A stretch of 64,000 nucleotides of DNA from Vibrio sp. SS-MA-C1-2 (GCF_021513135.1 NZ_CP090981.1:2840025-2904024), one strand, 5' to 3'; numbered from the stretch's first letter, positions 36,498-46,084 are shown. A program made the numbers and translations. The notes: generated by a model from the sequence alone, not told the origin.

Positions 36498-37322
36498 TTA
36501 TCCTTTGGGGTGAATAATAGTGTGACCAAGGGTCGGATGAGTATCGATAATCGCAGCAAAGCCATACATATCGATAATATTCTGTTCGGTGATGACAACG
36601 TCTGGTTTGCCATCGGCAAGAATAGAGCCATCAGCTAACATAATTAAACGGTCAGAGTATTGCGATGCTAAATTGATATCGTGCAATACGGTGACAACGG
36701 TATAATTTTGTTCTTTAGCAATGGCTTTCACTAAACGTAAAATATGGTGCTGATAATTGGGATCAAGAGCGGAGGTTGGCTCATCTAAAAGTAAAATCCC
36801 TTGCTCTTTTGCTTCGCTGAGCTGTAAAAGCACTCGTGCTAAATGAACGCGCTGTTGCTGTCCACCGGATAACTGAGTAAATTCAAGATCAAGTAGAGAG
36901 AGAATATCAACTCTTTCAGCGATTGTTTTGACTCTTTTTGTCAGCGTATTTTGATCCAACTTTAACGGTGTCGCACCTAGCCCAATCACTTCGGAAACAA
37001 AGAAAGGGAATTGAAGCTGTTGTTGTTGACTCAATATTGCCAGTTGAGAGGCCAGCTTTCGCTTTGACCACTTCGCTTTATCGAGACCAAAATAGTGAAC
37101 ATTAGGTGTGGTCTCAATATCCCCGCACAGCACTTTTAATAGGGTGCTTTTTCCTGCGCCATTCGCTCCTAAAATCGTGGTGATTTCACCCGCTTTAACA
37201 CGCAATGAGATACGATCTAAAACTCGATGTGAGTCATAATTAACGCTGATATTATCAACAGAGATAGGTGAGTGATCACTTACGTTTTTAGTCACTGATT
37301 GAGACCGTTTAAAAAAAGCCAT
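36498..37322 (-). CDS. btuD: Vitamin B12 ABC transporter ATP-binding protein BtuD
   Basis: ATPase of the cobalamin importer. It has 274 residues, with Walker A GANGAGKST near 54, the signature [15 protein letters not shown] near 153, and Walker B ILLLDEPTSALDP near 177. An N-terminal extension of about 20 polar residues precedes the ABC domain. The gene abuts btuC (start 1 bp after its stop), so the two are translated together. The sequence alone could also fit a heme or siderophore importer; the B12 assignment rests on the riboswitch, BtuB and BtuF of the same cluster. Confidence 0.88.
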   Translation of the reverse strand: MAFFKRSQSVTKNVSDHSPISVDNISVNYDSHRVLDRISLRVKAGEITTILGANGAGKSTLLKVLCGDIETTPNVHYFGLDKAKWSKRKLASQLAILSQQQQLQFPFFVSEVIGLGATPLKLDQNTLTKRVKTIAERVDILSLLDLEFTQLSGGQQQRVHLARVLLQLSEAKEQGILLLDEPTSALDPNYQHHILRLVKAIAKEQNYTVVTVLHDINLASQYSDRLIMLADGSILADGKPDVVITEQNIIDMYGFAAIIDTHPTLGHTIIHPKG

Positions 37323-38372
37323 TTAAATAAAAGCCTCTCTCTGTCGAGTTAAAAGATAGAGGAAAAAAGGCGCACCGATCAATGATGTGACGATACCAAC
37401 AGGAAGTTCACTATTGGTTAAAATGACTCTAGAGAGTAAATCAGCTAGGAGCAATAAAATCGCCCCTAACAAGGTTGAAACGGGAAGCAGCTTTTTATGA
37501 TCCACACCAACGATCATTCGTGCAATATGAGGAACAACAAGACCAATGAAAGCAATAATGCCGCAAAAACTGACTGTCGTTCCCACTCCAATTGCGGTGA
37601 TCAAAATCAATAATCGTTTAATAAATTGCACTGAAAGTCCTAAATGGGCCGCTTCATTCTCGCCCAACAACATCGCATTTAATCCACGACTCTGGTATTG
37701 AGCGACAATAAAAATCACAACTAAAACGGTCAAGGCTAATCCGACTTGTTGCCATTGAGCTCCAGAAAAAGAGCCCATAGACCAAAGAGAGAGCTCTCTC
37801 AATGCGGAAGAGTCCGAAATATAGGAGAGAAAACTGACACCGGCTCCTGTAATCGCTGTAATTGCGATACCAGCAAGTAACATCGCCATCACCGATGTTT
37901 TCTGTTTTTTGGTTCCTAAACGATACACAACCAGTGTGGATATTGCGCCACCAGCAAATGCAAAAAACGGTTTAACCAGCAGTTCCGAGGTTTCGGTTAA
38001 GGTCACTTGCAGTTGAGCAATTAATACAATGGCGACAGCAGCCCCTAACGTTGCTCCCGAAGAGACACCAATAATCCCCGGATCAGCTAATGGATTACGA
38101 AACAACCCTTGCATGATTGCACCACATAACGCCAAGATCGCCCCTGTGATTAAACAGAGTAACGTTCTCGGCAAACGAATTTGATGAATAATAAATTGAT
38201 GCTGCAAAGATAGTGCGTCTTTATGACCCAATAAGTAAGAAAAATAATCACTGACAGAAACCGTCACTCTGCCATTTAACGCTGAAAAGAGAGTTACCGC
38301 GATCAACAGTACCACTAAAAAAGTCGTGATATAGGTAAAAAATTGGTGGGAGTGTCGAGCGTTTTTCAGCAT
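37323..38372 (-). CDS. btuC: Vitamin B12 ABC transporter permease BtuC
   Basis: FecCD-family inner-membrane permease of 349 residues with about ten hydrophobic helices. The conserved LALCGAIMQGLFRNPLADPGIIGVSSGATLGA (about 80-112; key residues N93, P94, G104) and GIIAFIGLVVPHIARMIVG (about 270) segments are the family hallmarks, the second forming the coupling contact with the ATPase. It lies between btuB and btuD. A hairpin in the gap to btuB may reduce read-through. Confidence 0.88.
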   Translation of the reverse strand: MLKNARHSHQFFTYITTFLVVLLIAVTLFSALNGRVTVSVSDYFSYLLGHKDALSLQHQFIIHQIRLPRTLLCLITGAILALCGAIMQGLFRNPLADPGIIGVSSGATLGAAVAIVLIAQLQVTLTETSELLVKPFFAFAGGAISTLVVYRLGTKKQKTSVMAMLLAGIAITAITGAGVSFLSYISDSSALRELSLWSMGSFSGAQWQQVGLALTVLVVIFIVAQYQSRGLNAMLLGENEAAHLGLSVQFIKRLLILITAIGVGTTVSFCGIIAFIGLVVPHIARMIVGVDHKKLLPVSTLLGAILLLLADLLSRVILTNSELPVGIVTSLIGAPFFLYLLTRQREAFI

Positions 38373-38436
38373 ATTGCAGGAGTTCTCATGGGTTGCGATG
38401 CCATTCTAGCTCGGCATATATAAATACAAAACAAAT

Positions 38437-38469
38437 AGAGAGCAATAAAGCGAACACTTTACACTCTCT
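38437..38469 (-). terminator. Possible terminator or attenuator between btuB and btuC
   Basis: Read on the minus strand, AGAGAG...AAAG pairs with CTTT...CTCTCT, followed by ATTTGTTTTG. It is a weak T tract, so partial termination is likelier than full. Confidence 0.45.
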
Positions 38470-38507
38470 ACCCATATCTAACAGTCAACAACCGTTAATT
38501 TAGAATA

Positions 38508-40430
38508 TTAAAAGTTATAGCTGATTGAACCGTATGCTGCAAAGCCCGGATTAGGATATCCATAAGCTGTTTCATAATCACTATCAAAGATATTATCTAA
38601 ACGCAGTTTCAATGAGAGATCTTCAATCACACGATACGTGGCAGCTAGATTCAGCAAGCTGTATGCATCGTCTTCTACACTATCATAGGGTGCAACATCT
38701 CTAACGTCATCTCTTTTCCCTTGATACAAGTACTGTAAAGATAAATCAAAATTATCCGTCAGCGGAGCTAGTATTGACCATTGTGCACTATTTTTTGCTC
38801 TTCTAAGTAGTTGAGTATCATTCGTTTCATTCATTGGGTCTAAATAAGTATAAGAAACATTGTGCTGCAATACACCTGTATCAAATTTACCTATCACTTC
38901 CACCCCTTTAATCTTTGCTTTGCCTATATTATAAGCAACCCAAGTGCTAGGGTCATAATCAATGAGGTTATCAATTTTATTAATAAAACCATTTACTTGC
39001 CAAAATAGCAATCCAGATGCACCTTCAAATCCAATTTCATAATTTATTGATTCTTCTGGTTGTAAATCCTCATTACCACTGCCATCAAAATAAAGATCGG
39101 CAAAACTAGGGGCTTTAAAGGCGGTTCCTATTGAAGCTTTAATTTTATAGTTAGGTATAAATTCATAGGCTCCTCGTGTTGCCCAAGTGTATTCAGTATC
39201 ATAAACTGTATTAATATCGGCTCGGACACTACCTTCTAAGGTCACTTTATGTTTATAATATTGAACCGTACTAAATATTCCAGTGTTACCTCTATTCTCG
39301 CCCGCGCCATAATCTGAATCTTCAGACATACTTTCATAGCGATAATCAATGCCAGTATTAATGGTTATTGAGGACATTAAGTAAATCGTGGAGACCCATG
39401 ATGTATTAACTTCATCCACCGAACTTTTTGAAGCGGGTGATGAAGATGAGCACTTATCACTATAAAGTGGACGATCACAATAATCATCGTCATCAAAGAA
39501 ATCCACTTGATCTTGATTTGAATAATTTAAGCTAAATTTATTCAATACATTATCAAGATCCCAGTCAAAACCAGTACTTATTGAGCTATTTTTAATGTTT
39601 GTCTGCTTCTGCACACCTGGGCTATACAATACTAAAGTATTACCATCATATTCAGTTTTATTTTCAGTATAACGACCCGTAATAAACAGGCTAAATGAAT
39701 CAGACATATTATGACGGTAATCAGCCATAACATTTCCACTTTTAAAGCCATGTTTATCGTCATCATTCACGCCTTTAACGGGATGAGTATTATAGCCTTC
39801 ATCTTGTTGATAACCGCCAGCAATTTTCAGATGTCCATTATCACCGACATCGGTAGAGGAGTTCCAATTACCATTACCATATTTATTACTGCCGCCCATG
39901 ACAGTTAATCTTTTACGATCATCACCAAATTGTCCTTGAGTGATAATATTAATCACCCCGCCAATCGCTTCTGACCCATAGGTTGTTGCATTCGGGCCGC
40001 GGATAATCTCGACTCGTTCGACTTGATCTAATGGTATTTGACTAAAATCAACAGCGCCTTTTGTTTGTTGGGGAACTCTAACCCCATCGATCAAGAGAAG
40101 TACTTGATCTGACTCCGTTCCACGCATAAAGATTGATGTCGATTGTCCTCGGCCACCATTTTGTCCAACTTGGATACTTGGCTGCATACGAAGCACATCA
40201 ACTAAACTGTCGGCTTGAGTTAATTCAATATCTTGCTGAGTAATCACAGAAGTAGGGGCAATAATGCTATTTTGATCTTGTTCAAAACGGTTTGCTGTAA
40301 CGACAATCACTTCATCAGTCTTTGATTCAGTTTCAAGTTCATTAGCAAAAGAAAGAGGAGCAAAAGAAGTTAGAATAGCTAGAGGCAAAGTTTTAACCAG
40401 CATCCCGCTAGTTAGGCTTTTAATCGTCAT
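38508..40430 (-). CDS. btuB: TonB-dependent vitamin B12 receptor BtuB
   Basis: Outer-membrane receptor for cobalamin, 640 residues (614 in E. coli). A signal peptide ends near residue 29 (PLSFA). The TonB box region DEVIVVTANRFEQ is followed by the plug domain, with SIFMRGTESDQVLLLIDGVR and NATTYGSEAIGGVINIIT closely matching E. coli BtuB. A barrel of 22 strands follows and ends in the aromatic YGSISYNF. The leader upstream contains a short cobalamin riboswitch. First gene of the btuB-C-D-F cluster. Confidence 0.95.
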   Translation of the reverse strand: MTIKSLTSGMLVKTLPLAILTSFAPLSFANELETESKTDEVIVVTANRFEQDQNSIIAPTSVITQQDIELTQADSLVDVLRMQPSIQVGQNGGRGQSTSIFMRGTESDQVLLLIDGVRVPQQTKGAVDFSQIPLDQVERVEIIRGPNATTYGSEAIGGVINIITQGQFGDDRKRLTVMGGSNKYGNGNWNSSTDVGDNGHLKIAGGYQQDEGYNTHPVKGVNDDDKHGFKSGNVMADYRHNMSDSFSLFITGRYTENKTEYDGNTLVLYSPGVQKQTNIKNSSISTGFDWDLDNVLNKFSLNYSNQDQVDFFDDDDYCDRPLYSDKCSSSSPASKSSVDEVNTSWVSTIYLMSSITINTGIDYRYESMSEDSDYGAGENRGNTGIFSTVQYYKHKVTLEGSVRADINTVYDTEYTWATRGAYEFIPNYKIKASIGTAFKAPSFADLYFDGSGNEDLQPEESINYEIGFEGASGLLFWQVNGFINKIDNLIDYDPSTWVAYNIGKAKIKGVEVIGKFDTGVLQHNVSYTYLDPMNETNDTQLLRRAKNSAQWSILAPLTDNFDLSLQYLYQGKRDDVRDVAPYDSVEDDAYSLLNLAATYRVIEDLSLKLRLDNIFDSDYETAYGYPNPGFAAYGSISYNF

Positions 40431-40454
40431 GAAGGTAGACTTTCCGCGTTAATT

Positions 40455-40545
40455 ATATGAATGTGATTAATAACCAGTCGGACTATACCGTTGCGCGTCA
40501 GTCGCAGAATTTCACTGCATTTAGTTATTAACTTGTCTGTATATC
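40455..40545 (-). promoter_or_regulatory. Cobalamin riboswitch (short variant) upstream of btuB
   Basis: Read on the minus strand, an outer stem GTTAATAAC/GGTTATTAA encloses GCAGTGAAATTCTGC, then CTGACGCGCAACGGTATAG and TCCGACTGG. These match the conserved core of cobalamin riboswitches (GGTGAAAATCC, GCTGACGCGCAACTGTGA and the B12-box GTCCGA.ACCTG). The usual long 5' arm appears to be reduced. Located 25-115 bases ahead of the btuB ATG; the small spacing suggests control of translation initiation. Confidence 0.8.
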
Positions 40546-40620
40546 ATACCATTAAAAACGAAGAAGCGTCTATTCCATACATTTAAAATATTTAATAATA
40601 GGTGATAAAAAACAATCAAT

Positions 40621-40741
40621 TATACCTAAAATAATTGGCGTTGCTAGTAGACGGCAAGTGAGACCCCCATGAGTATCGGTGTACTCTATGATTGGAGCGA
40701 GTATAGCCAACAACCTAGCGACTTCAAGTATAAAAGGTATA
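40621..40741 (+). repeat. ERIC-like repeat at the mlaA stop codon
   Basis: From tatacctaaaataattggcg to acttcaagtataaaaggtat. It ends at the base immediately before the mlaA stop codon (complement of 40742-40744), so it is the immediate 3' flank of mlaA. Confidence 0.9.
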
Positions 40742-41467
40742 TCAGTTATCTATCTCATCAAAATAATCTTCTAATGACATCTCATCTTCAACATCATCGC
40801 TAATATCTAACTCACCATCGCTGGCTTTATAATTTTGATTTTGAATATAGCTATCACGTATAAATATATAACTATCCGTTGAACTCTCAATCATTGGTTC
40901 TTGTGGAATTAATTTAGCTCGACTGTCTAGCCCTTCAAATCCCCATTTAGCGACACTTTGCCAAAATGTCATAGGAGAAATAAAACCATTAATTGTATCA
41001 CCTACTCCCTCACGAACAGAGAGTGGCCCATAAAGAGGTAACATGACATAAGCACCATTACCGACACCGTAATAACCCATTGCATCACTAAAATCTCGTT
41101 GTTCAATACGAATATCAAGAAGTGTCGCGATATCTAACAATCCACCAAGGCCCAGGGTGGTATTGATAAAAAAGCGGCTAAAGTGGGTAATGGCTTGATC
41201 CGGTTGCAGCATAATTAATCGGCTAACAACACTGGTAGGTTCTTCTAAATTAGAGAGGAAGTTGCTCATTCCGGTTCTTGCTGGAGAAGGGACATACTCG
41301 GTATAGGCTACCGAAGCAGGACGATAGAGGTAAGGATCAATATAACCGTAATTTACATCCCATATTGCTCGGTTAACTGGTTCAATAGGATCATACACAT
41401 CTGACTCTGCCGATTTATTGGCACAGCCTGTCAGTAATATAATAAGAAACACCAGATACATCTTCAA
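40742..41467 (-). CDS. mlaA: Phospholipid-binding lipoprotein MlaA (VacJ)
   Basis: Outer-membrane lipoprotein that removes misplaced phospholipids from the outer leaflet for retrograde transport by the Mla system. It has 241 residues, with lipobox LLTGC (Cys15). Conserved segments are YDPIEPVNRAIWDVNYG, NFLSNLEEPTSVVSRLI, FINTTLGLGGLLDIAT, and DAMGYYGVGNGAYVMLPLYGP. An acidic tail (about 220-241) is longer than usual. The gene is flanked on both sides by ERIC-like repeats in opposite orientation. A Fur-like box lies upstream. Confidence 0.94.
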   Translation of the reverse strand: MKMYLVFLIILLTGCANKSAESDVYDPIEPVNRAIWDVNYGYIDPYLYRPASVAYTEYVPSPARTGMSNFLSNLEEPTSVVSRLIMLQPDQAITHFSRFFINTTLGLGGLLDIATLLDIRIEQRDFSDAMGYYGVGNGAYVMLPLYGPLSVREGVGDTINGFISPMTFWQSVAKWGFEGLDSRAKLIPQEPMIESSTDSYIFIRDSYIQNQNYKASDGELDISDDVEDEMSLEDYFDEIDN

Positions 41468-41507
41468 AATTCATCACCCTATCCAATCAAACTTATTCTT
41501 TAAACTG

Positions 41508-41630
41508 ATACCCTTCTTACTCGAAGCTGCTAGGTTGTGGGCTACACTCGTTCTAATCATATAGAATACCTATACTTATGAAGCCTCACTCGCTTGCCGC
41601 CTACTAGCAACGCCAATTACTTTAGGTATA
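41508..41630 (-). repeat. ERIC-like repeat upstream of mlaA, minus orientation
   Basis: From atacccttcttactcgaagc to cgccaattactttaggtata. It lies 41 bp before the mlaA start, between it and the sequences at 41643-41719 that look like promoter and Fur site. Confidence 0.9.
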
Positions 41631-41700
41631 TAAACTAATATCATTATAGAAGTAAAAAAATATTTTACATAAAATTAACATTACTAATCTTGATAAAAAA

Positions 41701-41719
41701 GAAAATGATTATCACATTG
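41701..41719. promoter_or_regulatory. Fur-like box upstream of mlaA
   Basis: GAAAATGATTATCACATTG agrees with the 19-bp Fur consensus GATAATGATAATCATTATC at 13 positions. A TATAAT on the minus strand (41648-41643) lies downstream toward mlaA. Fur control of vacJ/mlaA is known in V. cholerae and Haemophilus. Confidence 0.4.
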
Positions 41720-41727
41720 ATTTATAA

Positions 41728-41767
41728 AAAAAAGCTAGCCCGACTGATATCGAAAGCTAGCTTTTAA
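41728..41767 (-). terminator. Terminator of the ccm operon
   Basis: On the minus strand, AAAAGCTAGC pairs with GCTAGCTTTT and is followed by further T (tttttttataa). It lies about 75 bp after the ccmI stop. Confidence 0.85.
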
Positions 41768-41841
41768 GTATAAGCAATAAATTTTGTTTCATTACTGAGG
41801 CATCAAATTTAACTGATAATGTCTCAGTATATTGCTAGAAA

Positions 41842-43053
41842 CTAATATTGTTGATTGATTTCTACCTGTACGGGATGACCAAATGGAACTACTGGGCTTT
41901 CACCGTACCAGTCACCCTCTTTAGTCATAACATTACCGTCTTGATCGATACGAACACGAACAATCAATTCAGATAATGACGATAACTTATTCTCAGCAAT
42001 CATACTGTCATTGTCGCTTAAATTAATGGTTAGCGGCATTTTATGTAGAGAAAGACGCTTCGCTGCAATCGGCATTGGCGAACCATCAGCAGTATGAACT
42101 GAAACAATAATAACACCTTGTTTAGGCAGTTTAACGTTATTGCCTAAGGTAATAGTGACTGGAATTGCGTTTTCAGCTCCTTCACCACCATTTAACTGAG
42201 ATTCTGCACGTTGGATGCTTCGATTTAGCATCTCAGAGCGTGAATCATCAGGACCAATTAGAGCTTGCATGGTTTTCCAATAGATAACCGCACTCTTATA
42301 GTCTTGACGTTCAAATGCATCAAATGCCAATAACGAAAGTGCACGCAAGTTAGTTTTATCTTGTTGAAGCACACCCATTAACATTTGACGGCCTTGATTC
42401 ATCATTCCTTCATCGCCAGAGAAAATCAGAGTTTGACCATAACCTAATTGAATATCTGGATTATTAGGATCAAGCTTATAGGCTTTATTCATTGCACCAG
42501 ATGCAGTTTGCATATCACGAGCAGCCATACCTAAGCGGCCTAATAATAACCAACCTTGAGTATCATTGGGCTCACTCTGTAAACGAGTACGCAGTGCAAG
42601 CGTAAGATCCGCTAGCTCTTGATCACTCATCGGTGCCGTTGAATCATTCATTAAGCGTTGTGAAAGCTCAGGCAGACGTTTTGCTACACTTTGCCATTGC
42701 TCAACTTCATTATAGCTACCAAACTTTGCATATAATCCATAGGAGCTAGCAAGAATAACAATGATCCCCGGCAGTAAAATTAGTCGATTAATTTTTGATG
42801 TACTGTGATTTTCCACTTGTGGTACATCATCAATTAAAGACTTTTTCAGCTCGCTTTCCATCGAGTTCTGATCAGCCACTAACCCTTCTTCTTCTTCTTC
42901 AGCAAGTTCAGCTAAACGATCACGATAAAGTGCTTTATTAAGTTCATCTCGACTACCTGCATCATCGTATTTACTTTCACGCCAAAGAGGTATAATGAAA
43001 AGCGCCAATGAAATGAGGATCAAAATAGCGGTAATAAACCAGAATACACCCAT
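41842..43053 (-). CDS. ccmI: Cytochrome c maturation protein CcmI
   Basis: Assembly chaperone that presents apocytochrome c to the heme-lyase complex. It has 403 residues: two N-terminal transmembrane segments (about 2-23 and 95-114) joined by a charged cytoplasmic loop containing LYRDRLAELAEEEEEGLV, then a periplasmic TPR region (about 150-290) and a C-terminal domain. Its start shares one base with the ccmH stop region. Last gene of the ccm operon, before the terminator. Confidence 0.93.
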   Translation of the reverse strand: MGVFWFITAILILISLALFIIPLWRESKYDDAGSRDELNKALYRDRLAELAEEEEEGLVADQNSMESELKKSLIDDVPQVENHSTSKINRLILLPGIIVILASSYGLYAKFGSYNEVEQWQSVAKRLPELSQRLMNDSTAPMSDQELADLTLALRTRLQSEPNDTQGWLLLGRLGMAARDMQTASGAMNKAYKLDPNNPDIQLGYGQTLIFSGDEGMMNQGRQMLMGVLQQDKTNLRALSLLAFDAFERQDYKSAVIYWKTMQALIGPDDSRSEMLNRSIQRAESQLNGGEGAENAIPVTITLGNNVKLPKQGVIIVSVHTADGSPMPIAAKRLSLHKMPLTINLSDNDSMIAENKLSSLSELIVRVRIDQDGNVMTKEGDWYGESPVVPFGHPVQVEINQQY

Positions 43054-43580
43054 TATTTACTATCCTTTGTTTTATCTGAGTCATTTTTATTTTCTGACAC
43101 ATTTGACTGTTCAGCATCAAGAATCGCGGCTAAACGCACTTCTTCATCGTTATCAAGCTCAGTTTTTACGCTTTCCGCTCTATTTTTTCTTGAACGAATC
43201 ACTAACACTGTAAAGCCAATAAGAATAAAGCCAAATGGAGCAGCCCATAAAATAAGCGTACCCGGAGTCACGGCTGTATCATAGGTAATAAAGTTACCAT
43301 AGCGACCAATCATATAATCTAAGATTTGATTTTTTGACTTGCCTTCAGAAACCATCTCATAAGTCTTTTTACGAAGATCTTCCGCTAAGCCTGCATTGGA
43401 ATCAGCAATACTGTTATTTTGACATTTAGGACAACGTAGCTCATTACTTAACTCTTGAAAAAGTTGTTCTTGTTCTGGTGTCTTAAACTCATAAACATCA
43501 GTATAAGCAACTGCAAGATTTGCCGTTGCTGATAACAGTGTAACCAAGAAGGCCGCGGTGAGTACTTTAACTAGTTTCAC
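43053..43580 (-). CDS. ccmH: Cytochrome c maturation thiol oxidoreductase CcmH
   Basis: It reduces the CXXCH motif of apocytochrome c together with CcmG. It has 175 residues: signal peptide (to about AVA-25), redox pair C50 and C53 in LRCPKCQNNSIADSN, one transmembrane helix (about 108-128), and a charged C-terminal tail. This is the short form found with a separate CcmI, not the fused CcmH of E. coli. It overlaps ccmG by 4 bp. Confidence 0.95.
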   Translation of the reverse strand: MKLVKVLTAAFLVTLLSATANLAVAYTDVYEFKTPEQEQLFQELSNELRCPKCQNNSIADSNAGLAEDLRKKTYEMVSEGKSKNQILDYMIGRYGNFITYDTAVTPGTLILWAAPFGFILIGFTVLVIRSRKNRAESVKTELDNDEEVRLAAILDAEQSNVSENKNDSDKTKDSK

Positions 43581-44131
43581 TGGGTTGCCTCCTTCTGTAG
43601 CTTATCAAAAATAGGTTTTAAGGTAGAGTTCCAGTTTTCTGGATTTACATCACCCACATGGCGATAACGAATAACCCCATTGGCATCGATAAAGAACGTT
43701 TCTGGTGCGCCATAAACGCCAAGATCTAGTCCTAACATCCCATCACCATCGAATAGCGTAACTTGATAAGGATTACCTAATTCTTGCAACCAGCGAACGG
43801 CTTTACTTCGATCATCTTTATAGTTAAGACCTATCACTTTAATACCTTGAGCAGAGAGTTTATTTAAGTAACTGTGCTCTGCTCGGCAAGTTGGACACCA
43901 TGTCGCCCAAACATTAAGTAATAAAGGTTGTCCTTTAAAGATATCTTGTGAATAAATTTTACCGGGTTGTGCCAGATCTTCCAGATGGAATTCAGGCACT
44001 TGCTTACCCACTAAAACAGACTCTAGTTTTGTTGGATCATCGCCACCTGCATTTCTTGTTAGCTGGATGCTGAACATCACCACTAACAGTAAAAAAAGGA
44101 TTAACGGTATAAAAAGAAACTTTTTATTCAT
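43577..44131 (-). CDS. ccmG: Thiol:disulfide interchange protein CcmG (DsbE)
   Basis: Membrane-anchored periplasmic thioredoxin-like protein of 184 residues, passing electrons to CcmH or apocytochrome c. An N-terminal transmembrane anchor (about 5-23) is followed by the active site WCPTC with C79 and C82. GVYGAPETFFIDANGVI near 140 carries the cis-Pro and the GAPE motif typical of CcmG. It starts one base after the ccmF stop. Confidence 0.95.
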   Translation of the reverse strand: MNKKFLFIPLILFLLLVVMFSIQLTRNAGGDDPTKLESVLVGKQVPEFHLEDLAQPGKIYSQDIFKGQPLLLNVWATWCPTCRAEHSYLNKLSAQGIKVIGLNYKDDRSKAVRWLQELGNPYQVTLFDGDGMLGLDLGVYGAPETFFIDANGVIRYRHVGDVNPENWNSTLKPIFDKLQKEATQ

Positions 44132-46084
44132 CTACTTCTCCCCTTTCTTATTTTTTCTGAAGCGGTAACGTTTATCACTCATCGCAAGGCCTGCACCAAT
44201 AGACATTACAAGCGCACCCCACCAGATCCAACGAATATAAGGTTTGTAATAAAGACGAACAGCCCAAGCTCCACCCTCTAATTGCTCACCCATCGCAACA
44301 TAAAGATCACGAGTTACCCCCCAATCAATCGCTGCTTCTGTCATCATAGAACGTTGAACGTTATAGAAACGCTTTTCAGCATTTAGCGTTGCAGAAATAT
44401 CTTGACCGTCATAAATATTAAATTGAGCAATATAGCCGTCATAGTTAGGGCCATCATGTTCCATCACACCAGTGAAATTGAAACGATAATCCTGAACCAT
44501 GTATGACTCACCCGGCGCTAAACGAACATCATGCTCAACACCATAGTTTTCAGTCATCGTAATACCAACGATCGTCATCGCTAGACCGATATGACCAAAG
44601 ATCATCGCCCAGTGACTACGTCCTAGTTTTGTTAGACCTTTACCAAATGAGTGACGATGCGTTGCACGTAGGTAAATCTCATACCCTTGAAGGATCGTTA
44701 CCCAAATTGCCATTGCAAGACCAACAACCGCTAATGGCTTGAAGATACCACCATAAAGTGCAATCAACCCAATTGAGCTAATTGCAGTAATAACAGCAGT
44801 GATAGCTAACGGTTTGACTAGATTACTAAACTTATCACGCTTCCAACGAACTAACGGTCCCATTCCCATAAAGATAACAAATGGGATCATTAACCAAGTA
44901 AATAACGTATTAAAGAATGGCTTACCAATAGAAACCGATCCTAAACCTAACTGTTTGTGAACTAAAGGAAGCAAAGTACCAATAAGTACCACTAAAAGTG
45001 CTGCAACAAGGATTAAGTTATTCGCTAATAAGAAGTTTTCACGAGAAAACAGGTTATAGCTTCCGTGTGAACGTACTTTTGCACTCTGTAAGGCATAAAG
45101 AAGTAAAGAACCACCAATAACAACCAATAAGAAGCCAAGGATAAACATGCCTCGAGCAGGATCAGAAGCAAAGGCGTGAACCGAGACTAAAACACCTGAA
45201 CGAACAAGGAATGTACCTAATAAACTTAATGAGAATGCGCTGATTGCAAGTAATACAGTCCATGCTTTGAACGTACCACGTTTTTCAGTTACTGCTAATG
45301 AGTGCATTAACGCAGTACCTGCTAACCAAGGCATAAATGATGCATTTTCTACTGGATCCCAGAACCACCAACCGCCCCAGCCAAGCTCATAATAAGCCCA
45401 CCATGAACCTAGTGCGATACCAATCGTTAGGAATAACCACGCAGCTTGCGTCCAAGGACGAGACCAACGTGCCCATGCCGTATCTAAACGTCCAGTCATC
45501 AAAGAAGCAATCGCAAAAGAAAAAGCAACCGAGAAGCCCACATAACCCATATACAACATTGGAGGATGAATGATTAAACCTGGATCTTGTAATAATGGGT
45601 TTAAGTCACGTCCATCAATTGGGAACATGGGTAAGGTTCTTAAGAATGGATTAGATGTTAGGATAATGAACAGCAAGAAGCCAACTGAAATCATTCCCAT
45701 CACAGCTAAAACTCGAGCGACAGACTCTTGAGGCATGCCACGACTAAAGATAGCTACCGCGACCGTCCAACCAGCTTGGATTAACACCCATAGCAAGAGT
45801 GAACCTTCATGAGCTCCCCATACTGCAGTAATTCGATAATACCAAGGAAGGGCACTATTCGAGTTTGCTGCAACATAGTTTAAACTAAAATCATTACTGT
45901 AAAATGACCAAGCCAAAATACAGAATGAAAGAAATAACATACCAAACATGCCCCACGAGAGAGGTCTCGCGGAACGCATCATGGTCATGTTTCCGGTTGC
46001 CGCACCATAGAGAGGATAAATACTCAATAAAATGGCGAAAGCAAGGGAGATTATCAGCGCAAAATGGCCGATTTCAGCTATCAT
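44132..46084 (-). CDS. ccmF: Heme lyase subunit CcmF
   Basis: Large integral membrane protein of 650 residues that attaches heme from holo-CcmE to apocytochrome c. It has about 15 hydrophobic helices. The WWD heme-handling motif GWGGWWFWDPVENASFMPWL is near residue 235. Conserved histidines include those in PPMLYMGYVG (preceded by IIH) and AWGAHEGSLLLWVL. Its start overlaps the ccmE stop by one base. Confidence 0.96.
   Translation of the reverse strand: MIAEIGHFALIISLAFAILLSIYPLYGAATGNMTMMRSARPLSWGMFGMLFLSFCILAWSFYSNDFSLNYVAANSNSALPWYYRITAVWGAHEGSLLLWVLIQAGWTVAVAIFSRGMPQESVARVLAVMGMISVGFLLFIILTSNPFLRTLPMFPIDGRDLNPLLQDPGLIIHPPMLYMGYVGFSVAFSFAIASLMTGRLDTAWARWSRPWTQAAWLFLTIGIALGSWWAYYELGWGGWWFWDPVENASFMPWLAGTALMHSLAVTEKRGTFKAWTVLLAISAFSLSLLGTFLVRSGVLVSVHAFASDPARGMFILGFLLVVIGGSLLLYALQSAKVRSHGSYNLFSRENFLLANNLILVAALLVVLIGTLLPLVHKQLGLGSVSIGKPFFNTLFTWLMIPFVIFMGMGPLVRWKRDKFSNLVKPLAITAVITAISSIGLIALYGGIFKPLAVVGLAMAIWVTILQGYEIYLRATHRHSFGKGLTKLGRSHWAMIFGHIGLAMTIVGITMTENYGVEHDVRLAPGESYMVQDYRFNFTGVMEHDGPNYDGYIAQFNIYDGQDISATLNAEKRFYNVQRSMMTEAAIDWGVTRDLYVAMGEQLEGGAWAVRLYYKPYIRWIWWGALVMSIGAGLAMSDKRYRFRKNKKGEK

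Noticed and set aside
40431..40620. Fur box as the control of btuB
   Set aside because: No good Fur match was seen. The conserved cobalamin riboswitch core explains the leader.
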